Assembly (NCBI GenBank): GCA_016165875.1
Contig: JABBOT010000037.1
Location: forward strand, 1,054,001 to 1,118,000
DNA length: 64,000 nt
From: Acanthopleura granulata
Taxonomy: Eukaryota > Mollusca > Polyplacophora > Chitonida > Chitonidae
Direction of reading: 5' to 3'
A program made the position numbers and the translations under genes. The notes under the pieces were generated by a model. It worked only from the letters and a program-made list of their open reading frames with translations, was not told the DNA's origin and made no database searches. Positions 49,998 to 61,370 of the stretch are shown here, piece by piece. Numbering within the stretch: position 1 is the stretch's first letter; each line of letters starts with the position of its first letter.

Positions 49998-50195
49998 TTA
50001 TTTATTTATTTATCTATTTAATTATTTGATTGGTGTTTTACGTCGTAGTCAAGAATATTTCACACACACGACGGCGGCAAGCATTATTGTGGGAAGAACC
50101 GGGCGGAGTCCAGGAGAAGCCCATGACCATCCGCAGGCCGCTTTCGAACCTTCCCACGTAGGCCCCTATGGCCCGGAGAGGAAGCCAGCGTGATC
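49998..50195 (-). mobile_element. SINE family 1, partial
   Basis: TTTATTTATTTATC tail, GGTGTTTTACGTCGTAGTCA, AATATTTCACACACACGACG, CATCCGCAGGCCGCTTTCG and GAGAGGAAGCCAGCGTGA. The head is missing. Confidence 0.92.
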
Positions 50196-50259
50196 ATGTA
50201 TATTAAGTCAACGAAAGAAATAACAGATGGGTGATTACGGCGTAAATGACCAATTAAAT

Positions 50260-51200
50260 AAATGAGAAAATGCATTCACGAAGAAGAGAAATGTATGGCG
50301 AGTTACAGTCCTCCATATATTCCCCTGTACAATGTGGATCATTCCGCCTACGTGCCTCTCGTAGCCAATATCTGGTTTACGCTTAATGGAAAAACTTGTG
50401 AAGGTTTTATAGGTTATAATATTTTGGTGCTCGGGGCGGGTTTTGTAATGATTCCGACGCTAAATTCGCTCTATATGGTTTGTTTTTATCACAAGCCTTC
50501 ATTACGTGGCCTTGAGGCTTGAGAATCTGAATCGCTGTCGTACACAACGTAATATGTAGATCTGTAAACGCATTCAACTCAGTATGCAGATAGCTTTGCT
50601 TTGGATAAATCATTGATTTCTGAGAAAGCCTTAAGTGTTTTTCTCACATTGGTAGACAGAATATTACTTATGCACTCTAAAGACTTTTCTGTTAAGTTGC
50701 CTATGTGTCATATGTTCTCTTAATGATGCTGGAACAGATTCTGTTACTACGCGTTCTATATACCATAATACCCAAGGCAATGATACAGTACTCACGATAC
50801 ACCAACAGAAATGTTCTGTATGAGCACCAGATGTGTGTCTTATATAGTGCATAGCATAACAGTTTTTAGCAAGCGGAAAATCTGCTCTACCGTCGGTCAG
50901 AAAACACATGCATATATTTCCAACTATTTTATAAGTTTTAACGAATTGGTGTTTAGAGTGTATAGATGTGTACCCCTTTATCAAGCACATAACAAAAAAA
51001 ACAAAAACAAAAAACAAAAAAGAAACAAGAAAAGGAAAGGGAAAAACAACAGACACAAACATTATACATGTTGGTCTTCACTCATGTTTCATACTGGATG
51101 GTTCTAATCTGCAGGAAATAAATGAAAATAAATTCCAACACTTGTGGCGGGGAGTTTTAGCGGGTAGTTGGGGCTGGGAGTTGGGGTGGCTGGGTGCGTG
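50260..51200. other. No gene seen; A-rich tract
   Basis: Includes an A-rich tract of about 65 bases (50,993-51,055). Frames on both strands here overlap each other and the tract. Confidence 0.55.
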
Positions 51201-51208
51201 CGATGGCA

Positions 51209-51460
51209 GTGCCGGGTCGGGTCAAACCACAAACTGAAAAAATGGTACTTTCTGGTTGTGGTGAGGGGGGAGGTTTTGTCTGGCGCCTCCGGCATAATGC
51301 TCCAGAGGCGGCAGGACTTTGGCGGCATGGACTCGCCCTGCCGCATGGAGACACAGAATATACATGTACACACATTCTAAGAACTCCCACTCGTCATATA
51401 ACTGAAAAAAATGTCGAGTGCGACGTAAAACCCAAGCATACATACCTACATACAAACGAG
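51209..51460 (+). mobile_element. SINE family 2, partial
   Basis: GTCTGGCGCCTCCGGCATAA, GCTCCAGAGGCGGCAGGAC, ATGGACTCGCCCTGCCGCAT, CATATAACTGAAAAAAATGT and CATACATACCTACATACAAA. Overlapping open frames on both strands are chance frames in this GC-richer element. Confidence 0.88.
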
Positions 51461-51795
51461 CTCGCCTGTTGCAATCCAACATATTAATAATTCATGCTCG
51501 GTTAAGGCTTAACATCGTCTGTTTAACCAGCTGTCCGAATGGCAAGGTGCAGAGGTTTCCTTTGGCCTCTGATCGGTTTCCTTTCGGCTTCCGTCCATTA
51601 TCCTTTGGTCTCTAAGCAAATTTTCCTTGCAGAATACCCGGTTTCCCATGATTCTATAGCGGATTTTGTCTGGATTTACTCTGGGTTTTAAACGGTCATC
51701 TCTGGGTTACGTCCGGTTCCCGGAACACTCATTCTTCAGCCGCATCACATACATGTACCCTAAAAAATCTTCTATTCCTTATTTTGAGGGATGAA

Positions 51796-51874
51796 GGATT
51801 GCCTTTCCGTTGATCTAATGTACGAATTAATCCGTAATCAGAAATTAACCCGTAGATCAACGGAAAGACAATCC
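51796..51874. repeat. 21-bp inverted repeat
   Basis: Arm 51796-51816 (GGATTGCCTTTCCGTTGATC plus T) and arm 51854-51874 are reverse complements with one mismatch; 37 bases separate them. The inner sequence also pairs in part (ACGAATTAAT against ATTAACCCGT). Confidence 0.9.
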
Positions 51875-52479
51875 GCCATCTGTCAAACAACGGATTTATT
51901 TTTTTTAACTTTGTCGCTAAACACTCCTAATACCATAAATCCACCTCCACACGAAGCCTACATATAATTGATATGTGAACTCGCTGTGACGTAAGGCAAA
52001 CGGTCCGACCTTATTCGGGCTTGGAAAACCCAAACGTCCAAATTCACTCACTCAAGCAAAAGGGCCAGTACAAAATCATATCGTCTTACACGCAGGCCCC
52101 TGGCCAAATGAATAGCATATGTTAAATTATGGCATGTCAACCACTTGAAGGAACAACCCGCAAACATGATACAACGACTTATAAACTAAAATCGCGTTCA
52201 CGTAATGAGCTTTGCCGTAACAACTCGAATTCCAACATGTACCATAAAACTAGGACAAACGCTGTTTCATATGCTGCGAGAATTCAGGTTTGTGGAGCAT
52301 TCTGCAAATTGTATGAAATAATCCATGGCCCGTTTTCATTCGGCTTAAGAAATCCGATCAACGAATACCACGAATTACATGCGATATGTTCTATACAGAA
52401 TTTCTCCTTCCACGAAATTCTGATTTCCGTCGTATAAGTTATATGTTCTTGAGTGCACTGTTCAGATAAATAAATCAAT

Positions 52480-55080
52480 TCGGAGAGCTGTTGATCGCGT
52501 TTAAAAATCAGGGACGTGTGGGCGGCGGAGGGTGTACTTATGGTGAACCATTAACTCCCATGCACGTTCAGGTGACGTACTTGTGGATGACAAATAGTCT
52601 TGCCACTTTTTGTAACCAAAACTAACCCACCACGTGGCCGCTAATGAGGACTCTACAAAGGTAGGGCTAATAATCTTAACAGGTACAATTCATCTCACAC
52701 CCACGCACTCACGCACAAACCCATAAAGAAACAATAAACATATATAGTAGAGACAGTTATAAACGCCATACATGCCTGCACTGTAAAACCAGAGGATACA
52801 GGTAGTCCTATGGACAAAGGTTAGGCCTTGCGGTCTTTGTTTAATTCCTTCGGGGGAAAGAAAAAATAAAAAGCGAAGTACGTTCCTAATTATTTTTTTT
52901 TCACAATTCATTTCATTGTTAGTTGTTGTTTAACGCGTATAAAGGCATTTTTCACAGATGCTACTGTGGCTAGCTTTTCGGATAGAGGACACCGAAGTGC
53001 CCGTAGTAAACCATCGATCTTCCGTTAAGTCCGTTATTCGAGAGATGTCGGATTGCGTTTTCGTTAATATAACGGACTGACACACTATCAGGGTCCTTTG
53101 CCAGCCAATCACATAACGCTAACAAAAATCTCAGCCACACTTGTACCTGAACACTCCTTCGTGGGCCTCATCGCTTGGCTACGATTCTAAAATAGGTTTT
53201 GAACAGTTGCAAACAAATTCATGACAACTTCATCATGTGTGTGTTGGAAGTGGTGAATCGTATTTTTGCTTGTGATACTTTTGACGTATGCACAAGTTGC
53301 ATAATTTATTTAATTACATGTTGTTTGGTCACTTTTATTGAGTCGGATGCCGGGCGCAAAATGTAGGTAATGTAATAGATAAGCACTAAATTAATTAAAT
53401 AAATGAGAGAGACAACAGTTTACGCTCCAGTCAGGAGTCACCAAAAACAGTAGGACTACTATCTACAAACTTTGAACAAATGCTTTGGGTATGCTGCTAT
53501 TTGACTTGAAGAGCTGAACAGCAGAAAAAAAAAAGCCAAGTTCAAAAGTTTAAAATTGAGAAAAATCACCGATATTTTAATATTGCATACCAGAAAGGTT
53601 AAATGTTTGGAGTGTTCTCTGCATAGAGCCACATAATGTCGTGCACGGACATGGAATGCTATGGCGTTTTCATTTTACTGAAATCTGTCTACTATCAAAG
53701 AAAACAATAATTCATTCTAAGTCAGTCTGTGGGTAAATGAATGATTTTTCATTTTTTATTCCTTTTCATGAATAACAGCCATTAGAACGTTAAGCTGTAC
53801 AAAAAAGTAACCCCTAACTTTGGACCATTTTATGACTATTTACTACTTTACTTTATCTTCCTGTGATCTCGGCGGAAGGAAAATGTATTTTCTGGATTAA
53901 GAACTTTAAAGAAAAAGGAAATTCACGCTATGACAACTAATTTCACTACGAATGGAACACATGAATGATAGAGAAATCAGAATTTCAGGCTGTATACCTA
54001 TCAGTTATATTCCATCAATTCCCCTCAGCCCGAATAAATTAAAGAAATAGCAAGATATTTGAGCATAAAAATGTCAATGAGAATATCGTTTAAACCACTT
54101 AACAGTCCAAGCCAAGTAACTGACATTAACAGTAATCTTTAAACCATTCATCTGATTCAACTATTGTCAGATATTCCCACAAATGTGGACAGCCTAGTTG
54201 CACCATAGAAGGATATTCAATTACAAACGTCCTGTCTGTTCCGGACAATGTAATTGTCTTACAAGATAATAATACAGTATAAGAAATGATTCATTTGGCT
54301 GATATACATTTGATATATTCTACCTATTCTTATTATTTTTGATAGCTTGGTTGTTGTGGTCTGTAAAATATGAACATAGAGTAATGTACACATTTGCAAA
54401 TTTTCTGCCGAACGTCACATATGGATACCCTTCAGTTCATCAGTAGCTTGCCAAATGTACTCCGGTACTGACTGAAAAGGTCCGACCTGACGTCCCAAAA
54501 ATTAGGCGAAATAGGGTGTTATCAAAAAATGCAAAAAATGTTTGTAGGGTACCGTGGAGACGTGCTTTTAGACGCACTCTGAGTCAGTAGAAGTGGGAAA
54601 TGTAATACGTACTACATGTTTTAGCCTACAACACTGTTTTACAAAAGAAGTTATACAAAAGTATTTAATTAGTGCTGGAATAAAGATACAGTCATATACA
54701 ACATATCAGATTTCTGACAAATGTAATCAAGGTAATCCACTTCTCTCGCATCTAGGCTTTGGCTACTTCATATTAGTGCATGGTTGACGTTTTTTATCTT
54801 TTGAATATTTTGAAATATATATCTTTTTATATCTTAAATATTTTAAGAAAAGTGTAAGGACGAAATCGATAAAAACGATGAATTTTAATACATGTCATTG
54901 TACCACGACAAAAGTGCAGTGTCTGTAACAGCTGTTGGCTTGTTTGCTCCAACTGGTAGCAGGGAGATAACTCGGTAAGCTTTTAGAACAAGAACTCTTC
55001 TCCGTGGAGGTAATTAAAACATAAAGGTGAGCTGAGGCTCTACGGAAACCAGCGACGCCGTCATTTAAAAATTACTGCCT
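52480..55080. other. No gene seen upstream of the acid phosphatase
   Basis: AT-rich sequence with no long frame. A family 1 SINE tail trace lies near 52,432-52,480 (CGTCGTATAAGTTATATGTT). The last few hundred bases should include the promoter of the acid phosphatase gene, but I see no clear element beyond a TATAAGG at 55,082. Confidence 0.55.
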
Positions 55081-55135
55081 GTATAAGGATAAATGCAGGT
55101 CGGAAGTAAATGTCTTGTCAGTTCGTGCAGCAGCC

Positions 55136-55216
55136 ATGTTGTCAGGTGTAGCTGTTTTGTGTCTGTGCTTTTGGTGTGCTGACAGCAACCCGGATGTTCT
55201 AAGCTTGGCCCAAGTG
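55136..55216 (+). CDS. Acid phosphatase exon 1: signal peptide and first strand
   Basis: This exon encodes 27 residues. A hydrophobic stretch (LSGVAVLCLCFWCA) directly follows the start Met and looks like a secretory signal peptide, with likely cleavage near CA/DS. The end, LSLAQV, joins LFRHGDRS of exon 2 to give the beta strand that normally precedes the RHG motif. The ATG has a favourable context (GCC before it). The exon ends at GTG followed by GTATGT, a good donor, in phase 0. A TATAAGG sequence lies about 50 bases upstream (55082-55088) but is only a weak promoter candidate. There is no homology outside the frame and junction fit, so the start is less certain than the downstream exons. 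Confidence 0.75.
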
Positions 55217-55865
55217 GTATGTCGTGTAGGCTGTCACATTCAGTTTCCATTCACTGAGTTTAAAATTGAGTGACAGAACAATGTTAGTCGTTCATCATCG
55301 ACAGTTAAGTTTTTCATTAAATAGACTGAATTATATAGAAAATCTGAGGGTAAAAATGTCTAAGGTTTCTAAGTCAACGATCAGTGTGATTTTAAAATAT
55401 GTATTGGTATAGTGCATTTTACTTGTGAATTAAACAGCAGGGGTCTAGCATGCCTAGGGTTTAAATTTTGAAAGGCTGGAGAAGCTACACTGGTGTCAAA
55501 ACGTCCATGTTTTAAACGCAACGTGAGGTAATAAAAATTGAGATAAGCTGAATGGCTTTCCTGAATTGTGAAAAAAGTTGCAGTGGACTAATACGAACAT
55601 TATACATGTACGTTTCGTTGAAGAATACAGAAACAAAATTTTTCAGTTCGTCCAATTTGCCTGTTGCCATCATCAATCTCTGCTGCGCTTATCCACAAAT
55701 GACACTGTACTTTAAAGCGCTCATGACGTCGTCCCAGTATACTTTCCTTACACGATGTCATGTTTGCTTGATTCAGCGTCGTATGAGGAATATAATGCTA
55801 TCCCACAGGAATAATCTTACAGACATAACCAAACATTTTATTCCTGGAGGAATCTTCAGTTATAG

Positions 55866-56048
55866 ACTGTCTCGGTGGTCTTGTGGTTGGAGCGTTCACC
55901 TCGGGGTTGGGGGATCCAGGTTCAAGCCTGGGTCAGGTCATACCAAAGACTTTTAAAAATGGTACTTGTTGCTGCGTTGCTTAGAGCTCAACATTGAGAG
56001 GCTAGAGCAAGGAAACAGGACTGGTCAGCCCAGTGCCAGTCCAAAGCA
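55866..56048 (+). mobile_element. SINE family 2, 5' part, in intron 1
   Basis: Shows the family's tRNA-like head: CTCGGTGGTCTTGTGGTTGG (A-box like) and ATCCAGGTTCAAGCCTGGGT (B-box like), then GGTCATACCAAAGAC, GAGGCTAGAGCAAGGAAACA and GGACTGGTCAGCCCAGTG. The 3' half is missing. It overlaps the end of a 134-codon open frame (55552-55956) that I do not accept as a gene. Confidence 0.9.
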
Positions 56049-56576
56049 CTCACTCACTCACTCTTCAGAGATAGGGGTTAAATATTGCTGTTCTTAATAA
56101 ATTCTTTTGAATCATGTTGTTAGCTTTGCAACCACAGAAGGAAACAGTGTGCCTTTAAATTATGTACGGATAGCTCCTCCGCAAGTCTTTCATTGGACAC
56201 ATAACCCATTAGCCATGTAACTGAGCTGTCTGAACACAGAACCTGGGCTGACCATTACTTTTTAATAAAGTTGTGGTTTTTGCCACCTTTCAAAGGATAG
56301 CCATTCACCTTAGTAACATATATACTGCTAATATTTATTCTCCAAGTGGGGCACCCCTCACCTCCAATGGAAACCTGTTGTACCCTAAATGGTGTAAAAA
56401 ATTTTTCCATGACAAAGATGCTCCTTTTTCTAGATTGTGGGAGTTCTGTTAATTGTAGAAAGGTGTTTTTAAATTTGTTTGGTGATATCCTTCTTGAAAA
56501 ATGTAAGTATTACCACCCAGAGTAATATTTTGTGGCATTTGTTTGCCTCTGAAAATGCTTTTTCTTGAGGTTTTGA

Positions 56577-56655
56577 GGTCACAGTATTGTCACAGTATTG
56601 GTACAGGATTGTCATAGTATTGGCACAGTATTGGTACAGTATTGGCACAGTGTTA
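56577..56655 (+). repeat. Short tandem repeat in acid phosphatase intron 1
   Basis: About five imperfect copies of a 15-16 bp unit of the form CACAGTATTGGTA lie in a row. No coding potential. It lies within intron 1, about 570 bases before exon 2. Confidence 0.85.
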
Positions 56656-57220
56656 TCATGTAGTCTTGTTTTGGTTTGGACAGGATCCACCCAGTGTCTG
56701 TAGCGCCAAGTATCACTCTGTCCATTGGTCCAGTTCATATAAAATTTTTAGTTTTGTGGTGATGTCATAGCATCTCTGAGCCATTCAACAGCACTGTCTT
56801 TGGTCATGCGGCTAGAGAACTGAAGGTGCAAAACAAAGCCAATTTAATTGGGGCGAGATAGGCTTTCAATGAGATTTTGTCACAAAATATGAAAAATAAA
56901 GCTTTTAGACAAAATGTTTTTCTGGAAAAGCACTCAGAATTTTGTTTAACCTTCAAATATGACAGTTTCAGAGACATGCAGTTCATATAACTTTAAAAAT
57001 TTAGCCCAATGTTGTTTGCTCAAATGCTCAAAATTATGAATAGGATTGCTGCAGTAGAAGCTCTGCCTTTACATCTAGCTTAATCATTCAGCTATGCCCT
57101 GCTTCCTAATTCTGGGTAAAACTTAAGCAAAAAGGAAAGCAACAAACAACAGTAACTTGACGGATAAGTCTGTAACTTGTGGTCAGAATTGCCCTTTCAC
57201 TTGAACTTTGTTGATTGCAG

Positions 57221-57316
57221 CTCTTTCGACATGGAGATCGGAGTGCAACACGCACCTACCCTAAAGACACTTTTGGGGAGGACATATGGCCACAGGGATT
57301 TGGTCAGCTCTCACAG
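57221..57316 (+). CDS. Acid phosphatase exon 2: catalytic RHGDR motif
   Basis: This exon encodes 32 residues beginning [16 protein letters not shown] and ending [13 protein letters not shown] carries the nucleophilic histidine (His12 of mature human prostatic acid phosphatase), and both motif arginines (Arg11 and Arg15 equivalents) are present. The family consensus RHGxRxP has proline where this protein has alanine (RHGDRSA). The acceptor is TTGATTGCAG and the donor is CAG|GTAAGTGA, both strong. The last part of the exon and its donor are the source of the tandem array that fills the next intron. Confidence 0.93.
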
Positions 57317-58395
57317 GTAAGTGACCACCACCTGCCCCACACACACTGTGGTAGAGGACATGTAAACAAACGGATTTGGTCAACTCTCACAGGTAAGTGA
57401 CCCCACCTGCCCTACAGACACTATGCCACAGGGACTTGGTCAGCTCTCACAGGTAAGTGACCCCCACCTGTCCTACAGATACTGTGGGAGAGGACATATG
57501 GCCACAGGGATTTGGTCAGCACTCACAGGTAAGTGACTCCACCTGCCCTGCAGACCCTGTGCCGCAGGGATTTGGTCAGCTCTCACAGGTAAGTGACCCC
57601 CACCTGCCACAGGGATTTGATCAGCTCTCACAGGTAAGTGACCCCCACCTGTCCTACAGATACAGTGGGAGAGGACATATGGCCACAGGGATTTGATCAG
57701 CTCTCACAGATAAGTGACTCCACCTGTCCTACAGATACTGTGGGAGAGGACATATAGCCACAGGGATTTGATCAGCTCTCACAGATAAGTGACCCCCAGC
57801 TGTCCTACAGATACTGTGGGAGAGGACATATGGCCACAGGGATTTGGTCAGCACTCACAGGTAAGTGACCCCCACCTGCCCTGCAGACCCTGTGCCGCAG
57901 GGATTTGGTCAGCTCTCACAGGTAAGTGACCCCCACCTGCCACAGGGATTTGATCAGCTCTCACAGGTAAGTGACCCCCACCTGTCCTACAGATACAGTG
58001 GGAGAGGACATATGGCCACAGGGATTTGATCAGCTCTCACAGATAAGTGACTCCACCTGTCCTACAGATACTGTGGGAGAGGACATATGGCTACAGGGAT
58101 TTGGTCAGCACTCACAGGTAAGTGACCCCCACCTGCCCTGCAGACCCTGTGCCGCAGGGATTTGGTCAGCTCTCATGGGTAAGTGACCCCCACCTGTCCC
58201 ACAGATACTGTGGGAGAGGACAGTTAGCCACAGGGATTTGGTCAGCTCTTACAGGTAAGTGACCCCCAGCTGTCCTACAGATACTGTGGGAGAGGACATA
58301 TAGCCACAGGGATTTGGTCAGCTCTCACAGGTAAGTAACCCCACCTGGCCTACAGACACTGTTCCACAGGGATCTGGTCAGGTCTCACAGGTAGA
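57293..58395 (+). repeat. Minisatellite built from the exon 2 end plus its splice donor
   Basis: About 16 tandem copies follow the real exon end. Each contains a version of CCACAGGGATTTGGTCAGC, then CTCACAGGTAAGTGAC, and in the longer copies TGTCCTACAG, ACTGTGGGAGAGGACATATGG. Translated, the long copies read [17 protein letters not shown] or QHSQ, that is the end of exon 2 with its donor and the start of the intron. Unit length varies (about 40 to 95 bp) because some copies lack the GGAGAGGACATATGG part. Most copies keep an intact GTAAGT donor; three read CAGATAAGT and have lost the GT. The array occupies most of intron 2 (57317-58598). Confidence 0.95.
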
Positions 58396-58598
58396 GAGTA
58401 TCAGTATAAATTTGCCAAAGGACAGTGGTTTTATTTCCAACTATGTTCTAGTTACCTTTGCCAATAAGTCGCAGCCAAGTCAGTGAGAAATTCTTGAATG
58501 TCGTGCTAAACAGTGATAATGCTTAATGAATCAAGGCATTAATCAATCATTTGTAGTGATAAGTGTAAAGATGACATTTAAACCTTGTTTGTTCGCAG

Positions 58599-58694
58599 AC
58601 TGGTATGCGACAGCACTTTTCTCTGGGCCGTTTTTTCAGACAGAGGTACATACTCGACGCCGGCCTGCTTCATCAAAACTACACTCGTAAACAG
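58599..58694 (+). CDS. Acid phosphatase exon 3
   Basis: This exon encodes 32 residues, starting TGMRQHFSLGRFFRQRY and ending NYTRKQ. It corresponds to the helical segment LGMEQHYELGEYIRKRY of the prostatic enzyme, which follows GQLTQ. The acceptor is TTTGTTCGCAG and the donor is CAG|GTGAGA. It joins exons 2 and 4 in phase 0. NYT is a possible N-glycosylation site, fitting a protein that passes through the secretory pathway. Confidence 0.92.
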
Positions 58695-59394
58695 GTGAGA
58701 AAGCGTGCATTGTATATGGACAGCATCTCTTCATTAATCAATAATGATGTGTACAGGTGCATGCAGGTTTGTCATTTTCTTATTATATAGAAGTGTATGC
58801 TTTCTTACTCACCCTGAAGCCTGAAAACAAGGGCTAGGACAAGGACAGTTTTGACATTTTTTGAAAGAGGGGTTAGATGTAGATGTACTAGAGCTTTTCT
58901 GTTGCAGACTTTTTTTCCACTTTCACCTTCAGTCGTTGACTAACACTGATTATTACACCCAGTAGATTAATTATTGGTTTCCATTGGTCAATACCTGGTC
59001 ACATGAGACACCGCAAAAAGCGATGATCAAGCAATGATCAACGTTGTCCAGCAAAGCAATACCCCACATTAATGAGGCAGTGTCCAAAGATAACCATTCA
59101 CCTACATGTCCAGTGTATGTCACCATTATGTCATGCAGATCTGGCTGTCATGCCTCTGTCAGCCTGTACGTGGAGTCTGTACATGGTGTACTGAGTGGAA
59201 TCAATATGTCATGAATGACAAGTTTGATTTTCTATATTTTGGATGTAATGAATTAAAACTAGCAGGGTGATGAGGTGATTTTATAAAACAAGAACCTGTG
59301 CAGTGAAAAGAAAACATGCAGTAGTTTGGAAACGTAAGGATCGAATTTTATGGTAGAGTTTACTTCTGGTATTGTCGCTTATGACCTTATAATG

Positions 59395-59615
59395 TGGGAC
59401 ATCAGTCGCTGTGAGTTCAAATCCAGGTCATGCTGGCTTCCCCTCCAGCCGCACGTGGGAAGGTCTGCAGCAACGTTCGGATGGTCGTGAGTTTCCCTCG
59501 AGCTCTGCCCAGTTTCCTCCCACCATAATGCTGGCCGCCGTCGTATAAGTGAAATATTCTCGAGTAAGGGGTAAAACACCAATGAAATAAATAGGCAAAT
59601 AAATAAATAATGTGT
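59395..59615 (+). mobile_element. SINE family 1 in acid phosphatase intron 3
   Basis: Begins inside the tRNA-like head (GAGTTCAAATCCAGGTCATG) and continues through CGCACGTGGGAAGGTCTGC and GCTGGCCGCCGTCGTATAAG to an AAATAAATAAATAA tail. Lies in the sense strand of the host gene. Confidence 0.93.
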
Positions 59616-59974
59616 GACATGTACATATGCATTGAAAAAAACAGTCGTTAGCTACATGCTGGCTTTATGAGTTTATGATTAAGGATTGTTTTACTGTGTT
59701 GCTCAGTACAAACGCTCTAATATACAGGTACAATACAGTATTAATATAAGTATAGATAGCATAAAACATAGGCAGTTTTTAAAAAAGGCATGGTAGATAA
59801 GCACATGGCAAACAGCTGTTTTGCAGCCAGGCATGCCAGCTGCCACCAGAATGGAACAAAATGTCTATATATATACAGTAGATAAATATAGGTATTAACA
59901 TACTGGCACGTATTGTATGTGGGCCTTTATGAGGTGGTACCAAGCAGGAAAACATTCAGCGGTTCTGTGATGTT

Positions 59975-60178
59975 TTTTTTTTATTTGATTGGAGTATTGC
60001 TCCGAACTGCAGAATATTTCATTTATACAACAGCAGCCAGCATTATGGTGGACGCAAACAGAGCAGAGCCCGGGCAGAACCCACGACCATTCGCAGGCTT
60101 CTTGCAGGTCGCCCCCATTATGACCTAGAGAGGAAATCAACGTGTCAGCTGGCCTTGAACTCACAGCGGTTCAGTGAT
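59975..60178 (-). mobile_element. SINE family 1 in intron 3, antisense
   Basis: TTTTTTTTTATTTGATTGG, AGAATATTTCATTTATACAA, AGCCAGCATTATGGTGG, CCCACGACCATTCGCAGGC and CTTGAACTCACAGCG. Opposite orientation to the copy at 59,395, with about 360 bases between them. Confidence 0.9.
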
Positions 60179-60849
60179 AGAGACAGTACAGTGGGATCTT
60201 AACCTTATGTCTCCATCCATCGTGACCGGACGGTCGGCGTATGATCCACTGACAATATACTGACCATAAGACAGTAAGGCAAATCGCTGTCACTATCAGT
60301 GTGTCATCCTGCGGTCATACATGGGTCATTGCGCCACGAGTGGTGGCGGCCGGCCGAAAACATTAGAATATTCTAGCTCCAGTCAAATATTTATTTTAAT
60401 ATCCTAGAAAACAGCATGTGATCTGTGTGAAAGCCTTTCAGATTCTGATAAATCGTCATTGTTTCAATTCCTAAGCTTTCTACAGACAGAATTCATTATC
60501 AGCGTGTGTAAATCTGTTGGGAGTTTTGCATGTGGGAGGTTCGTAAGGTCATATTGGTGTCTTTATCATACTGCTCATGTGTTGATAACAACTTTTCTCG
60601 AAAATAAGAGGCGATGACCTTAATACACTCCTCTTAATTCAGCTGATCTCAAATTGGCACTGTTTTACATATAGGACATACAGGAGGTTTGCAAGGTCAC
60701 ACCATTATGTTCATCACATCAGCTCTATGTAGTCAGTGTAAATTTAAGCTTGACATGTCGAAGGGTTCCCATTTTATGATATTATGCAAGATTCGATACC
60801 ATCCAATAGCTGGTAGTTACTTGGTCTGATATCAGGAAATAGATCATTT

Positions 60850-61370
60850 AGTAACTCGGTGTTTCATGTATATCGAGTGGTCTCATATGGGTCATTTGAT
60901 TCATTGGATTTTATGATAGTTTGATTGGTTTGATACTGACTTCATATTTTTCATGAGAAATTAATTGTTGAATACCAGCAAAGAGATCATTCCATTTTAT
61001 TATAGTGTTTTTTAATATCGGTAGAGAGGTCATTTGGTTTCATGACAGATCAAGTGTTCGATACCAGCAAAGAGATCATTTCATTTATAATAGATTGGTT
61101 TGATACCAATAAAGAGATCAGTACTTGATTTTATGATAGAGTGGGTTGATACCAGCAAAGAGATCATCTCATTTTATGACAGAGTGATAGACTTGCTCCC
61201 AGTGATTAAATCATTAGATGTTTTGATAGGTTCAGTGGTCTGAAGTCAGCATATAAACGTTTGGATTTTATGATACATTGAATGGCGTCGTTGCCTGATG
61301 TCAACATTTAACTTTATATAGAAAAGTTTGATTTTTTGATAGATCGAATGGTTTGACACCCTTACAGACA
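60850..61370 (+). repeat. Degenerate minisatellite A in intron 3
   Basis: Imperfect tandem copies of roughly 45-60 bp recur with the elements GATACCAGCAAAGAGATCAT and ATTTTATGATAGA. At least five copies are clear between 60,960 and 61,200, and they become more diverged at both ends. No coding potential. Confidence 0.75.

Noticed and set aside
50811..51482. Many overlapping 65-132 codon frames on both strands
   Set aside because: Chance frames over an A-rich tract and a family 2 SINE; no motif.
55552..55956. 134-codon frame in acid phosphatase intron 1
   Set aside because: Its end overlaps a family 2 SINE head, and it lies inside an intron of a well-supported gene.
57457..58186. Open frames reading [14 protein letters not shown] repeatedly
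   Set aside because: They are translations of the intron 2 tandem array, not separate genes.
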